Origin: UBA1563 sp041671545
Lineage (GTDB): Bacteria; Bacteroidota; Ignavibacteria; Ignavibacteriales; Ignavibacteriaceae
Direction: 5' to 3'
Length of the DNA stretch: 64,000 nt
Assembly: GCA_041671545.1 (NCBI GenBank)
Contig: JBAZBI010000011.1
Span: forward strand, 75,390-139,389
In this document: positions 26,984 to 36,269 of the stretch, piece by piece
Numbering within the stretch: position 1 is the first letter of the stretch
Layout: every line of letters begins with the position of its first letter
The notes under the pieces: generated by a model
The model's database searches: none
What the model saw: the letters and a program-made list of their open reading frames with translations, nothing else
Told to the model about the DNA's origin: nothing
Translations under genes and position numbers: made by a program

Positions 26984-27898
26984 TTGGAAAAGATTGTCGT
27001 AACCGGAGCAACCGGATTGATCGGTAGAGAACTCTGTAAAGAATTATTTTTGCGTGGAGATGAACTCACGATCTTCTCAACAAATGTTGAGAAAGCAAAA
27101 GTAGTGTTTCCGTCTGCGAAAGAAGTGGTTGAATGGAAAGATTACGAAAAAGATTATTCTTCATATCTAGAAGGAAAAGACGCGGTAATTCATTTAGCCG
27201 GCGCGAGTGTTGCGGGCAAACGTTGGAACCAAAGTTATAAAAAAGAAATCTACGACAGCCGCATCAATACAACGCGAAATCTTGTTTCTTCAATTGAAAA
27301 ATGTAAACGAAAACCGGAAGTTTTTATTTCGGCTTCTGCAATCGGATTCTACGGTGAAAGAGAAGATTCAATTTTGTCTGAAACGAGTTCAACCGGAAAT
27401 GATTTTCTTTCTCACGTTTGTGCTGACTGGGAAAAAACTTCTGAACCTTTAGAAATGATAAATGTGCGAAGAGCAATTGTACGAACAGGAATTGTATTAA
27501 GCACCGATGACGGCGCATTGAAAAAGATGCTACTTCCATTTCAACTGTATGTAGGCGGACAATTAGGAAACGGTAAGCAATGGTTTAGCTGGATTCATCT
27601 TGCGGATATTATTTCTCTCTATCTTTTCCTGCTTGATAATAAAAATCTAAAAGGAATTTTTAACGCAGTTTCTCCTCAACCGGTACAGATGAAAATTTTT
27701 GCGAAGACACTCGGAAAAGTTTTGCACAAACCATCGCTTTTCCCCGTACCTAAATTTATCTTGAAATTGGTGATGGGAGAAAGCGCTTCCGCGATTTTAG
27801 CGAGTCAAAAAGTTAAACCGGAAGCGTTGCTGAAAGCAGGATTTAAATTCAAGTTTGAATATCTTGAGTCGGCATTGATTGATCTTTTGAAGAAATAA
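26984..27898 (+). CDS. NAD(P)-dependent epimerase, TIGR01777 (YfcH/SulA) family
   Basis: About 304 residues from a TTG start at 26984, chosen because family proteins begin one or two residues before IVVTGATGLIG. Another in-frame TTG at 26909 would add 25 basic, unconserved residues; there is no in-frame ATG. Seen: Rossmann motif VTGATGLIGRELC, family signature VIHLAGASVAGKRWNQSYKKEI (residues about 68-89), SASAIGFYG active-site block, WFSWIHLADI and FNAVSPQP. Extended short-chain dehydrogenase fold; physiological substrate not established. Lies convergent to rpiB with a bidirectional hairpin between. Confidence 0.9.
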   Translation: MEKIVVTGATGLIGRELCKELFLRGDELTIFSTNVEKAKVVFPSAKEVVEWKDYEKDYSSYLEGKDAVIHLAGASVAGKRWNQSYKKEIYDSRINTTRNLVSSIEKCKRKPEVFISASAIGFYGEREDSILSETSSTGNDFLSHVCADWEKTSEPLEMINVRRAIVRTGIVLSTDDGALKKMLLPFQLYVGGQLGNGKQWFSWIHLADIISLYLFLLDNKNLKGIFNAVSPQPVQMKIFAKTLGKVLHKPSLFPVPKFILKLVMGESASAILASQKVKPEALLKAGFKFKFEYLESALIDLLKK

Positions 27899-27900
27899 AG

Positions 27901-27929
27901 TGTAACACAGAATAGTATTCTGTGTTACA
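27901..27929. terminator. Bidirectional terminator hairpin
   Basis: Perfect 14-bp stem TGTAACACAGAATA (27901-27914), single central G, and its complement (27916-27929). Between the convergent epimerase and rpiB genes. Lacks an immediate U run on the plus side; on the minus side A-rich sequence follows. Confidence 0.65.
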
Positions 27930-27939
27930 GGCTTAATCT

Positions 27940-28383
27940 TTATTTTTCAAGAGCAAGGACTTTTTCAAGTCTTCTTTTATGCCGGTCTTCGTTTGAGAAT
28001 TTTGCGTTTGCAAATGCGTGTACAATTTCTTTCGCGGTTTCAATTCCGATGATCCTTCCGCCGAGACAGAGAACATTCATGTCATCATGCTCAACACCTT
28101 GATGCGCGGAATAAACATCGTGGCAAACGCATGCGCGAACACTCTTAACTTTGTTTGCAGCAATACAAGCTCCAACACCGCTTCCGCAAACGATAATTCC
28201 TTTTTCTGCTTCGTTTGCAGAAATCCTTTTTGCAACGGCAATAGCAAAGTCGGGGTAATCGTCTTTCGCATCGTACACAAGATTGCCCGCGTCAATAATT
28301 TCAAAATTGTTGGTGAGAAGATATTCTTTTATTTTTTCTTTTGTTTCAAATCCACCGTGATCGGCGCCAAGGATAATTTTCAT
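27940..28383 (-). CDS. rpiB: Ribose-5-phosphate isomerase B
   Basis: 147 residues, the normal length. Interconverts ribose 5-phosphate and ribulose 5-phosphate in the pentose phosphate pathway. Seen: IILGADHGGFETKE at the N terminus (Asp-His substrate contacts), IIVCGSGVGACIAANK with the catalytic Cys, the His in HDVYSAHQGVEHDDMNVLCLGGR, and a basic C-terminal tail. The RpiB/LacAB fold is unmistakable. An AGAAAATAAA leader precedes the ATG. Confidence 0.95.
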   Translation of the reverse strand: MKIILGADHGGFETKEKIKEYLLTNNFEIIDAGNLVYDAKDDYPDFAIAVAKRISANEAEKGIIVCGSGVGACIAANKVKSVRACVCHDVYSAHQGVEHDDMNVLCLGGRIIGIETAKEIVHAFANAKFSNEDRHKRRLEKVLALEK

Positions 28384-28530
28384 TTTATTTTCTTTCTGAT
28401 ATTAATTTTCAAGTTATGTACACAAAATTCTTACTCAGACTGCTAAATAAGTATAAAATCGTTGCGCAGACTGAAGTCCGCGTTACAGAATATAAATCCA
28501 AACTTGGTATTTGCTAACATGAGTTATTTA

Positions 28531-30564
28531 TTAATTTGCAAACTGCCACATTATACCGAAACGAATTCCCCGCCATGGCATTGGGTAGTAGGGAGTAACG
28601 TAATAAGTATTTCCAAAAAGATTTTCCCAAGAAAAATAAATCATTGCTGATCTTTGTATTTCACCGGAAAGATAAAAATCAAGCGTGAAGGAGGCGGGAA
28701 CAGTTTTTAGCGTATCGTAATAAACATATGGTTCGTAAAAATCATATTGAGCGAACGCTTGTTTGCTTGAAAATTTCGCTTCAAATCCAGTGCGTAAACG
28801 CAGACTTGAATTAAAAAGGGTATCGCGGTATTCAACTTTCCAATTTAAAATCAAACTTGGAACTAAAGGATCGGCTGGGACACTACTTCTACCTTCTTTG
28901 AGTAAAGAGTTTTGAATTGTTGAATTTGTTAGTGTGTGTATTTTCCAATAAACATAATTAAAAGTTAATCCAACTCCATAAGTATTTTCATTTGGTAAAA
29001 TCCACTTACGATAATTCGTTGACCAATTATGATCTGTGATGGTAATGAATGTATTTTTCCTTTGATTATAAAAAAGATTTACCGCAATTAATGTTTTGTC
29101 TGTTGTCTCTTTATACCCAAACTCTGCAGCAAAAATTGTTGGGAAAGGAGTACGGGATGAAGTCATCCAGCCCGGATGAACATCTTTTGCTTCTTCAAAA
29201 TAGGAAATACCTGTATAAAAAGATGAATTATCTGAAAGCAGAAAATTCAAATCAGTTCCAACGCCGTTAAAATTCGTTCCTTCCTTGAAAAGAACTTTTC
29301 CAAACAGAGACGGGATTATCTTATCATCTAAAAGTTTACATGAGAGAATTCCATCAATCGAGAGAAGTGTCGCTATTCCCCCATAAGTAGGATAAAATCG
29401 TTCAAAATAATCTACGTACTCATAATTTCCCTTTAACGAAAGGTTGAAAATGCTAAAGTTCGTTTGGTGACTCACAATTCCGCCAAGCGTTTTTGTCTTT
29501 CTATCTGAGATAAAAGTTTGAATACCACTCTGTTGTCCAAATTCATTTTGCCGGTATTCATCCAGATTAAAACGATAGTAAAACGAAAGCTCCGAAGTAC
29601 TTTCTTCATACAAATGCGTAAGCATCCGCAAAGAGAAATTGTGCTGTTTTACTTTTTGGTAACTTTCACGGTCGCGGACAGGTGAAGTTCGTTCGTTATA
29701 CAAATAGAGCCACGGTTCCGTGGTAAGTGTTGCAAGAGTATCGTAATCTATTCCGCCATTCAATCCGATATCTGATTTCACAAAATTGTAGCCCAAGAAA
29801 AAGTTGAGTGAATTGGAGTACAAATATTTCAGTTTTACCTTCGCCTGCCACAAACTGTAATCGGTATTTACAAATCCCGCATCCATTTTCCGGTTGGAAA
29901 CATCAAAAGAGAAAATATATTTTTTAGAAAAAAGGGAATTGAACTGGGCATCAACATAACCCTCACCTAACGGAGATTCGATATATTTTATGCGGGTGTA
30001 GGGCGGCATGGCGACAAAATCTTTTGTAATAAAATTTACCGTCGCCAAATTATTAAAAACTCCGTGTAAAAATCCTCGTGGAGAAGGAACCACTTCAATC
30101 GAATCAACATCTTCGGTTTGGTACAAGTTCAGATCGTAAACATTCCGCATCCTGTCGTTCAGAAGAATGCCGTTTTCAAAATAACTGACGTTTCCGAATC
30201 CCGCTCCGTAAAAATTCATTTCCTCCGGAAGTCCGCTAAAACCAAGACTTCTTTTATAACTTACCGGAATCAGCGAGAAAAGATCGCCTGCGTAACGGAG
30301 ATTCATCCTTCTAATTTCTTCTTGCGGAATTATTAAACTGAAGGGATATTCCGCAGAAAATGTGATGGGAACAACCGTGTCCGGAACCGCTTCAGCATTG
30401 AGCGAATCGGTTGCCGACGAATCAGCGATTCCCAAATGATTGGTCCTTAACGAATCGAAAACGGTAACCGAATCGGCGGTTGATCTGCTGTGAATGGAAA
30501 GCGAATCACCCATCGAAAAAGTTTGTGTTGCGAGAAAGAAAAATAGTAAGGCGAAGAATTTCAT
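28531..30564 (-). CDS. TonB-dependent receptor-like outer membrane protein with plug domain
   Basis: 677 residues. Start at 30564 chosen because MKFFALLFFFLATQTFS is the signal peptide; the frame extends 23 codons upstream without purpose. After a Ser/Asp-rich stretch (about 18-65), a plug-like domain at about 75-180 (IIPQEEIRRMNLRYAGDLFSLIPV, YFENGILLNDR, VDSIEVVPSPRGFLHG) precedes a barrel of alternating strands ending in GIMWQFAN. No carboxypeptidase-like N-terminal domain and no obvious TonB box. Probably an outer membrane transporter or channel; cargo unknown. Divergent from the methyltransferase at 30646; 80 bp between them. Confidence 0.78.
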   Translation of the reverse strand: MKFFALLFFFLATQTFSMGDSLSIHSRSTADSVTVFDSLRTNHLGIADSSATDSLNAEAVPDTVVPITFSAEYPFSLIIPQEEIRRMNLRYAGDLFSLIPVSYKRSLGFSGLPEEMNFYGAGFGNVSYFENGILLNDRMRNVYDLNLYQTEDVDSIEVVPSPRGFLHGVFNNLATVNFITKDFVAMPPYTRIKYIESPLGEGYVDAQFNSLFSKKYIFSFDVSNRKMDAGFVNTDYSLWQAKVKLKYLYSNSLNFFLGYNFVKSDIGLNGGIDYDTLATLTTEPWLYLYNERTSPVRDRESYQKVKQHNFSLRMLTHLYEESTSELSFYYRFNLDEYRQNEFGQQSGIQTFISDRKTKTLGGIVSHQTNFSIFNLSLKGNYEYVDYFERFYPTYGGIATLLSIDGILSCKLLDDKIIPSLFGKVLFKEGTNFNGVGTDLNFLLSDNSSFYTGISYFEEAKDVHPGWMTSSRTPFPTIFAAEFGYKETTDKTLIAVNLFYNQRKNTFITITDHNWSTNYRKWILPNENTYGVGLTFNYVYWKIHTLTNSTIQNSLLKEGRSSVPADPLVPSLILNWKVEYRDTLFNSSLRLRTGFEAKFSSKQAFAQYDFYEPYVYYDTLKTVPASFTLDFYLSGEIQRSAMIYFSWENLFGNTYYVTPYYPMPWRGIRFGIMWQFAN

Positions 30565-30645
30565 TATCTTTTTAATTGATTGATTATCTATTGGCAAATT
30601 AATAATTAAATTTGTAGTGAAAAAATTAAACAATAAAGGCGCACT

Positions 30646-31356
30646 GTGAAGCTTTCACTATTATTGCCGGGGATGGATGATCAATTCCTCTGGTTTAACA
30701 ATTTATATGACGTTACGGGAAAGACCGTTCTGGTGGTTGGAGAAAGCTCCGACGAACTGGCAAAGTTTATCGAAGAGAATTTCCAGGCGAAAATTTATTT
30801 CATTGTGCACGATGAAGACGCGCTTTTCCGCAACCGATTGAAGCTTGGAGCGAATAAAAATATTTCCGTCCGGCTGATGGAATTTTCCAACACCGATTTT
30901 AAGAATGACTTTTTTGATGTGGTTTATGCGCAGGCGTCGGTAACGGTTAAAGAAAGAAGAAAGATCGCAAAGGAATTTTTTCGCATAACAAAACCGGGGG
31001 GAGTTCTGTGTGTTGGAGAAATGTGCAACTTGAAAAAAGAAGTTCCGCAAGTTATAACAGATGTTTGGAACCGCTCAACACTCGCTCCGCTCTTTGTCGA
31101 TGAGCTTGTTCCGTTTTATGAATCGGTGCAATGGAAACATAAAGAGTCGAAAGATCTATCGGAAACGCTCGATGTTTTCTACATTCAATTTGAAAAGAAA
31201 GCCGCGAGAAATCTTCCTAACGTGCCGGAGGGTGAAAAGAAACTGCACAAGAAATTCATTCATAAAATTAGTCACGAAGCGAATGTTTTTTTAAGACACG
31301 GTGGTTACAAAAATATCGGATTCTCTGCAATGCTCTTTGAAAAGGAAACTAAATGA
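30646..31356 (+). CDS. SAM-dependent methyltransferase (divergent)
   Basis: 236 residues from a GTG start. Rossmann pattern: KTVLVVGESSDELAKFI (motif I, degenerate: the usual GxGxG is VGESS), then DFKNDFFDVVYAQASVTV (motif II) and FRITKPGGVLCVGEM (motif III, typical KPGG). Substrate unknown. Its stop overlaps the rlmD start by 4 bp (ATGA), so it is translationally coupled to an rRNA methyltransferase and might act in the same process, but this is context only. Confidence 0.75.
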   Translation: MKLSLLLPGMDDQFLWFNNLYDVTGKTVLVVGESSDELAKFIEENFQAKIYFIVHDEDALFRNRLKLGANKNISVRLMEFSNTDFKNDFFDVVYAQASVTVKERRKIAKEFFRITKPGGVLCVGEMCNLKKEVPQVITDVWNRSTLAPLFVDELVPFYESVQWKHKESKDLSETLDVFYIQFEKKAARNLPNVPEGEKKLHKKFIHKISHEANVFLRHGGYKNIGFSAMLFEKETK

Positions 31357-32792
31357 AACGAAATGAAATTCTTGAATTAACGATTCAAAGTTACGCTTAC
31401 GAAGGATTGGGAGTTGCAAAAATTCCGGTTGAAAAAGATGGAGTGACAAAAGATTTTGTCATCTTCGTGCAGCATGCGTATCCGGGCGATACGGTTAAAG
31501 CGGAAATTAGAAAAATTAAAAAGTCCTACGCCGAAGCCAAACTTGTTGAAGTGATTTCCCCATCGGCAGAGCGGATAAAAGCCCGTTGTAATTTTTTTGG
31601 AACGTGCGGCGGATGCAAGCAGCAAGACCTTTTTTATCCCGCACAAGCGCGCTACAAACAAGAACAAGTGAAAGATATTTTTAACGGGTTGGGAGGTTTT
31701 ACTGATTTTGCGCTTGAAGAGATAATCTCCGCCGAGCAGACATTTTATTACCGGAACAAAATGGAATTCTCTTTTGCCGAACAACGTTGGCTTACGTTGG
31801 AGGAAATTAATTCCAACGAAGAGATCGACAGAAATTTTGCGCTCGGACTCCACATCCCGAATATTTTTGATAAAGTTTTAGACCTTGACGAATGTTTTTT
31901 GCAATCAGAAACTAGCAATAAAATTCTCAACTTTACACGTAAGTTTTTTAAAGATAAAAACACTTCGATCTACACAACCAAAACGCATACCGGTTATTTG
32001 CGCAACCTGGTTATTAAAGAGTCGAAACATTTTCCAGAGCTGATGGTGAATCTTGTTACGCTTGAAGAAAATGATGAACTGATGGATGAATACACGCATA
32101 GCTTGAAGAAAGAAATTTCCGCTGTAACCACAATCATTAACAATATCAGTACGAAGAAAGCGCTTGTCGCAATCGGCGAGTATGAAAAAGTTTTTTACGG
32201 GAATGGAATTATTCACGATACCATCGGTGAATATAAATTTAGAATTAGCGCCAATTCTTTTTTCCAGACGAACACTTTGCAAGCGGTAAATCTCTACCAA
32301 ACTGCTTTAGATTACGCCGGTCTTTCCGGTAACGAAGTTGTGTATGATCTTTACTGCGGCGCCGGAACAATATCAACTTTTGTCTCCAAGTTTGCTAAAG
32401 AAGTTTATGGATTTGAAGTTGTGCAATCGGCAATTAACGATGCCGAAGTGAACAAGAAACTTAACCACACCGAAAACGTAAAATTCTTTCTCGCCGATCT
32501 GTATGATTCGTTTTTAAATGTAATTGAAAGCCAAAACATTCCACAACCTGATGTAATCATTGCCGATCCACCTCGGAATGGGATGCACAAAAATACCGTT
32601 GCCGATATTATAAAACTTTCCCCCAAAAAAATCGTTTATGTAAGCTGCAATCCAACAACGCAAGTCCGCGATCTAAAACTTTTGTGTGAAGCGGGATATA
32701 AATTAGTGAAAGCAAAACCGGTAGATATGTTTCCTCAGACGTACCATATTGAAAATGTGGCGCTGCTGGAAAAGATTCACGATAAGGTGTGA
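31353..32792 (+). CDS. rlmD: 23S rRNA (uracil-C5)-methyltransferase, RlmD/RumA family
   Basis: 479 residues. N-terminal TRAM domain (about 5-65), then the iron-sulfur cysteines RCNFFGTCGGC (C79, C85, C88) with a fourth likely in LDLDECF. The catalytic domain has DLYCGAGTIS (SAM motif I), ADPPRNGMH, and YVSCNPTTQ with the nucleophilic Cys. RlmD methylates U1939 of 23S rRNA in E. coli; the RlmD/RlmCD subtype cannot be separated with confidence. ATGA-coupled to the upstream methyltransferase gene. Confidence 0.9.
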   Translation: MKRNEILELTIQSYAYEGLGVAKIPVEKDGVTKDFVIFVQHAYPGDTVKAEIRKIKKSYAEAKLVEVISPSAERIKARCNFFGTCGGCKQQDLFYPAQARYKQEQVKDIFNGLGGFTDFALEEIISAEQTFYYRNKMEFSFAEQRWLTLEEINSNEEIDRNFALGLHIPNIFDKVLDLDECFLQSETSNKILNFTRKFFKDKNTSIYTTKTHTGYLRNLVIKESKHFPELMVNLVTLEENDELMDEYTHSLKKEISAVTTIINNISTKKALVAIGEYEKVFYGNGIIHDTIGEYKFRISANSFFQTNTLQAVNLYQTALDYAGLSGNEVVYDLYCGAGTISTFVSKFAKEVYGFEVVQSAINDAEVNKKLNHTENVKFFLADLYDSFLNVIESQNIPQPDVIIADPPRNGMHKNTVADIIKLSPKKIVYVSCNPTTQVRDLKLLCEAGYKLVKAKPVDMFPQTYHIENVALLEKIHDKV

Positions 32793-32840
32793 CATCTTAG
32801 ATGTTAGCAAAAACATTGGTGGAGTGAAAAACTTTGAACT

Positions 32841-32930
32841 GCATGGATGAATGAAAATGAATGGTTGAATGTTTTTCATTCAGTCATTCAATTTTGCATC
32901 CATTTATTCTATTTGGTTCTGGTTTACCAG
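32841..32930 (-). repeat. Intergenic ATTCATCC repeat, copy C, with CTGGT palindrome
   Basis: The core (32841-32894) is the reverse complement of copy A: read on the minus strand it gives AAAATTGAATGA, GAATGAAAAACATTCAACC and TTTTCATTCATCCATGCAGTT. CTGGT-TT-ACCAG (32919-32930) lies beside it as in copy A. It can also fold on itself (about 14 bp with wobble). Placed between the rlmD stop and the convergent rsmI stop. Confidence 0.7.
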
Positions 32931-32977
32931 ATTAGAAATTACTAATGAAATATATCCTCTCTTCTGAATTCTGTATT

Positions 32978-33673
32978 CTAACGGTTCTGTGTCTCGTTTC
33001 TTCTATTATCAAGCAAAAGTACAAACTCTCCTTTCAGATTTTTTGCTTCAACTTCTTTTAGAATTTCCTGGGCAGAATCCCGGAAAAACTTTTCGGTGGG
33101 AAGTGTGAGATCGAATGCAACAACAACTCGGCAATACTTTCCGAAAACTTTAACAATGTCTGCCAGCAACGCTTTTAAGCGATAGGGTGTATCGAGAAGC
33201 ACGATCAACTCTTTTCTATTTTTTAAGTTGAACAATTCCTTCTGCCGGATTTCCTTCTTCGGAGAAAGCCACCCGTAATAATAAAATTTTTCAAAGTCCA
33301 ACCCGGAACCGGTTAACGCCGGAAGCAATGAATTTGCGCCTGGGATCGGTATAACGTCCATGCTGTAGCTAATACACAGATCAACCAACTTATGTCCGGG
33401 ATCGGAAAAAAGGGGGGTGCCGCAATCGGAAATTAACGCGGCAGTTTCTCCTTGAACAATTCGCAGCGCTATTTCATCGGCAAAATCTTTTTCGTTATGC
33501 TCGTTAATCGAAACAAGCGATTTCTCGATTTTGAAATGTGAAAGAAGCCGGCGCGCTTCTTTATATTCTTCGCAGATTATAAAATCTACTTCGGCTAAAA
33601 TTTTTAAAGCGCGCAGTGTAATATCATCATAGTTGCCGATGGGAGTCGAGACAAGGTAAAGTTGTTTTTTCAT
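32978..33673 (-). CDS. rsmI: 16S rRNA (cytidine-2'-O)-methyltransferase RsmI
   Basis: 231 residues, a tetrapyrrole-methylase-fold enzyme modifying C1402 of 16S rRNA. Family blocks: LYLVSTPIGNYDDITLRALKIL at the N terminus, NEHNEKD, ALISDCGTPLFSDPGHKLV (substrate loop) and VIPIPGANSLLPALTGSGL. A little shorter than E. coli RsmI (286) because the C-terminal extension is absent. Downstream of rsgA on the same strand with an 85-nt gap. Confidence 0.9.
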   Translation of the reverse strand: MKKQLYLVSTPIGNYDDITLRALKILAEVDFIICEEYKEARRLLSHFKIEKSLVSINEHNEKDFADEIALRIVQGETAALISDCGTPLFSDPGHKLVDLCISYSMDVIPIPGANSLLPALTGSGLDFEKFYYYGWLSPKKEIRQKELFNLKNRKELIVLLDTPYRLKALLADIVKVFGKYCRVVVAFDLTLPTEKFFRDSAQEILKEVEAKNLKGEFVLLLDNRRNETQNR

Positions 33674-33758
33674 GGCGGTAAATTACGGTTATCGTTTGCA
33701 GAAAAAAAGAAATGAAAGTGAGTGATCAATTTTTTTACATTTTTAACTTTTCCCGGTT

Positions 33759-34841
33759 TTATCCTTTATCCTTTTTATACTTCAGCACTGAATGAACATA
33801 CTTGCCGAACTTCTTATCTTTCTGCCTTTTTTCAAGGTATGACATTTCGTGATACAAAGATTCCTTATACATTTTTATATAATTCCGGTAACGTTCATCA
33901 GGAATTACTCCTTCATCTTTTCCTTTCAAAATTGCACACCCTTCTTCGATAGTATGCGTACAGTCTTTAAAGCGGCATTGATCAGCCAATGCTGCAATTT
34001 CATTAAAGGTTTCGTCCAATCCCGATTCGATCGAGATCATGCCAAGTTCACGCATTCCGGGATTGTCCACCACAATCGCTCCATTTTCCAAAACGATTAG
34101 TTCACGGCGGGTAGTTGTGTGTCTTCCTCTTCCATCTTTTTCTCTTATCGGTTTAGTTTTATAAAGATCCTGGTGAATCAGATTATTCAGTAAGGTAGTT
34201 TTACCTACGCCGGATGAGCCAAGTAAACAAAAGGTTTTAAATGGAGTAAAGTAGGATTTAATATTTTCTATGTCGGACAGACTTGTGTTGCTAAAAACTG
34301 CCATTTTAATTTCAGGTGCGATCTTATAAATATCATTTACTTTCTGTTGAATTTCCCCAGCATCAATAAGATCACTTTTACTTAAGAAGATAACCGGAGT
34401 AATGTTACTTTCATTGATCATCACCAGATAACGTTCCAGTCTTCTTAAATTATAATTGTGATCCAATGATTGTATAATGATCGCGGTATCGATATTGGCG
34501 GCGATCAGTTGGTAATCAACCTTTTTACCGGATGTTTTTCTTTTTAAGAGCGTTTTGCGCGGAAAAATATTGTGAATGACAGCAAAAGAATCATCATCGA
34601 ATAATTGCACTTCCACCCAATCACCGACCGTAGGAAAATCTAATGGAGAATCTATGTTGAACATGAATTTCCCCGTTAATTCAGCTAAGACTTCATCCTT
34701 TCCGTTCGAAATAATATAATTTTTTTTATTGACGGTAACAATTCTTGCAATTTGATGTTCACCAATTTTTGATAGATCAATGTTATCATTGTACCACTTA
34801 TCAAAACCGAGCTTTTCTATTTCAATTGATATCTTATTCAT
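33759..34841 (-). CDS. rsgA: Ribosome small subunit-dependent GTPase A
   Basis: 360 residues. Circularly permuted GTPase: an OB-fold at about 30-105 is followed by G4-like LSKSDL, G1 LLGSSGVGKTTLLNNL, G2/G3 region TTTRRELIVL and DNPGMRE, and a C-terminal zinc knuckle ADQCRFKDCTHTIEEGCAI (Cys, Cys, His, Cys). RsgA checks maturation of the 30S subunit. Its neighbour rsmI also acts on 16S rRNA. The extended N terminus (KLGFDKWY) is common in this group. Confidence 0.93.
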   Translation of the reverse strand: MNKISIEIEKLGFDKWYNDNIDLSKIGEHQIARIVTVNKKNYIISNGKDEVLAELTGKFMFNIDSPLDFPTVGDWVEVQLFDDDSFAVIHNIFPRKTLLKRKTSGKKVDYQLIAANIDTAIIIQSLDHNYNLRRLERYLVMINESNITPVIFLSKSDLIDAGEIQQKVNDIYKIAPEIKMAVFSNTSLSDIENIKSYFTPFKTFCLLGSSGVGKTTLLNNLIHQDLYKTKPIREKDGRGRHTTTRRELIVLENGAIVVDNPGMRELGMISIESGLDETFNEIAALADQCRFKDCTHTIEEGCAILKGKDEGVIPDERYRNYIKMYKESLYHEMSYLEKRQKDKKFGKYVHSVLKYKKDKG

Positions 34842-34895
34842 TTCAAAAGTTTTAAACTAAATCAAGATCGTTCTTTGTTTCTCTTCTTATTTATA

Positions 34896-35570
34896 TCAAG
34901 GTTTTTCCAATTTCGTTTGTTCCGGCGTTTCAAGTCCGAACAAGTCATATGGTTTTTTACTAAAATTATCGTTGAACATGGAAACGGTAAAGAAAATGTA
35001 GGCGATAAATCCGCAAACGATAAGCAGTTGCGCCCACGATGTTTTCTGAATATCCTGTTTTGATTTTACATCGCAAACTTCGCCGGGGCAGTATTGCGCT
35101 TTTTCTTTGTAGAACATCGAGTAAAATTTACAGCCGATACAAATTCCGAACGCGGATTCAAAGAATAAGAAGATGAGGCAAATGAGGCAGATAATTCCCG
35201 TAATCGGGCTGAATGCGTTCATCACAATAAGATGAATGAACATTGTTACGGCTAACACCACGCCGATTATCCACGCGAACTTTTTCTGCGCCGCGCCGAC
35301 ATATTCCGGAGTTTGATTCCTAACTATCAACCGCCCGATGATTAAGGTTGGGGAAAATCTTGGACTGATAAAAACGCGTACCGCAATATCCGTAAGGAAG
35401 ATCACTACCGCGTATTTTAGAGGCACAAAATTCTGTCTAAAAATTACAATCAGAATCGTAAGGAACATCATTAAAAATAATATTCCGGCTGCCGCCCGTA
35501 TTTCTCTCTCGTTTAATACCGGGATGCTGTATCCTTCAACATCCTCACCAAAGTTGATTAGTTTGTTCAT
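34896..35570 (-). CDS. DUF4395 family membrane protein
   Basis: 224 residues with about five membrane helices. The RFSPTLIIGRLIVRNQTPEYVGAAQKKFAW block (residues about 71-100) is the DUF4395 signature, followed by FESAFGICIGCKFYSMFY with a conserved Cys pair and later YCPGEVC. Such proteins often accompany thiol or sulfur redox genes; the thiol role here is only inferred from the Cys pairs. 54 nt upstream of the rsgA start, same strand. Confidence 0.78.
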   Translation of the reverse strand: MNKLINFGEDVEGYSIPVLNEREIRAAAGILFLMMFLTILIVIFRQNFVPLKYAVVIFLTDIAVRVFISPRFSPTLIIGRLIVRNQTPEYVGAAQKKFAWIIGVVLAVTMFIHLIVMNAFSPITGIICLICLIFLFFESAFGICIGCKFYSMFYKEKAQYCPGEVCDVKSKQDIQKTSWAQLLIVCGFIAYIFFTVSMFNDNFSKKPYDLFGLETPEQTKLEKP

Positions 35571-35732
35571 TAATGACCCTTTTGCTTTGTTCTTATTGTA
35601 TCCAACTTCCGACAGTGCTGAAGTTTATTTAAATAAAGTTGTTCATAATCTATACTACGTAAAAAGCAATTTTGACACAACAGGAGTTGAGTGAAAATTT
35701 AGTGGTGCTTGGTTCTTTGTTTATCCAAGAGA

Positions 35733-36263
35733 TTAGTTGAGCAATGTTATATCTTTTGGATTAGATTCCATCCATTTTTGTTCAATGTCCTTTGCAGCTT
35801 TTCGAAGAATGATGTCTTGGTAATCACACAGACAACGTCCACAATCATTACATAAAAAGTATTTGCAATTTGTTTTTTGACATTTTTTATTACCAAGCCA
35901 CAACTCGCTAATCTTATACTTAAAATAATGATTCTGTTTCACAGAAGTTTTGACGGATTTAATTGGTGAAGTACAATACCAACAATGGCTCGAATATACG
36001 ATCGTTTCGGAAATGATTATACTTTCTACTTTTGTAATAATTTTACTCCAGTTGGTTATAAACCAATTTGGGAGTATAGATTTTATTTTTGACCATAAGC
36101 GATAAAAAAATTGTTGGATTTTTTTATTTGATTCAACTTTAAATACCAAACCACATGTATGACAAGATAATATCTTAATACCATCTCGAACAGCAATCAT
36201 ATTTGTGCATCTTGGACAATATATTTCGACTAACAATTCTTTCTTAACAATTTCTGTCATCAT
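35733..36263 (-). CDS. Zinc-ribbon protein of unknown function
   Basis: About 176 residues, unrecognised. The ATG at 36263 is followed directly by a second ATG; the start is uncertain and no Shine-Dalgarno is seen. Three cysteine clusters: CPRC ... CHTC (residues about 17-38, a classic zinc ribbon), CWYC (about 94), and CQKTNCKYFLCNDCGRCLC (about 128-146). The middle is Lys/Ile/Trp-rich and AT-rich in codon use, unlike neighbours. Stands alone before a 540-bp gene-poor gap; may be acquired. Confidence 0.5.
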   Translation of the reverse strand: MMTEIVKKELLVEIYCPRCTNMIAVRDGIKILSCHTCGLVFKVESNKKIQQFFYRLWSKIKSILPNWFITNWSKIITKVESIIISETIVYSSHCWYCTSPIKSVKTSVKQNHYFKYKISELWLGNKKCQKTNCKYFLCNDCGRCLCDYQDIILRKAAKDIEQKWMESNPKDITLLN

Positions 36264-36269
36264 AATCAC

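Noticed and set aside
30607..30614. TAAATTTG as a -7 element before the methyltransferase at 30646
   Set aside because: Matches TAnnTTTG but no TTG/TTGACA at a proper distance upstream; too weak to list.
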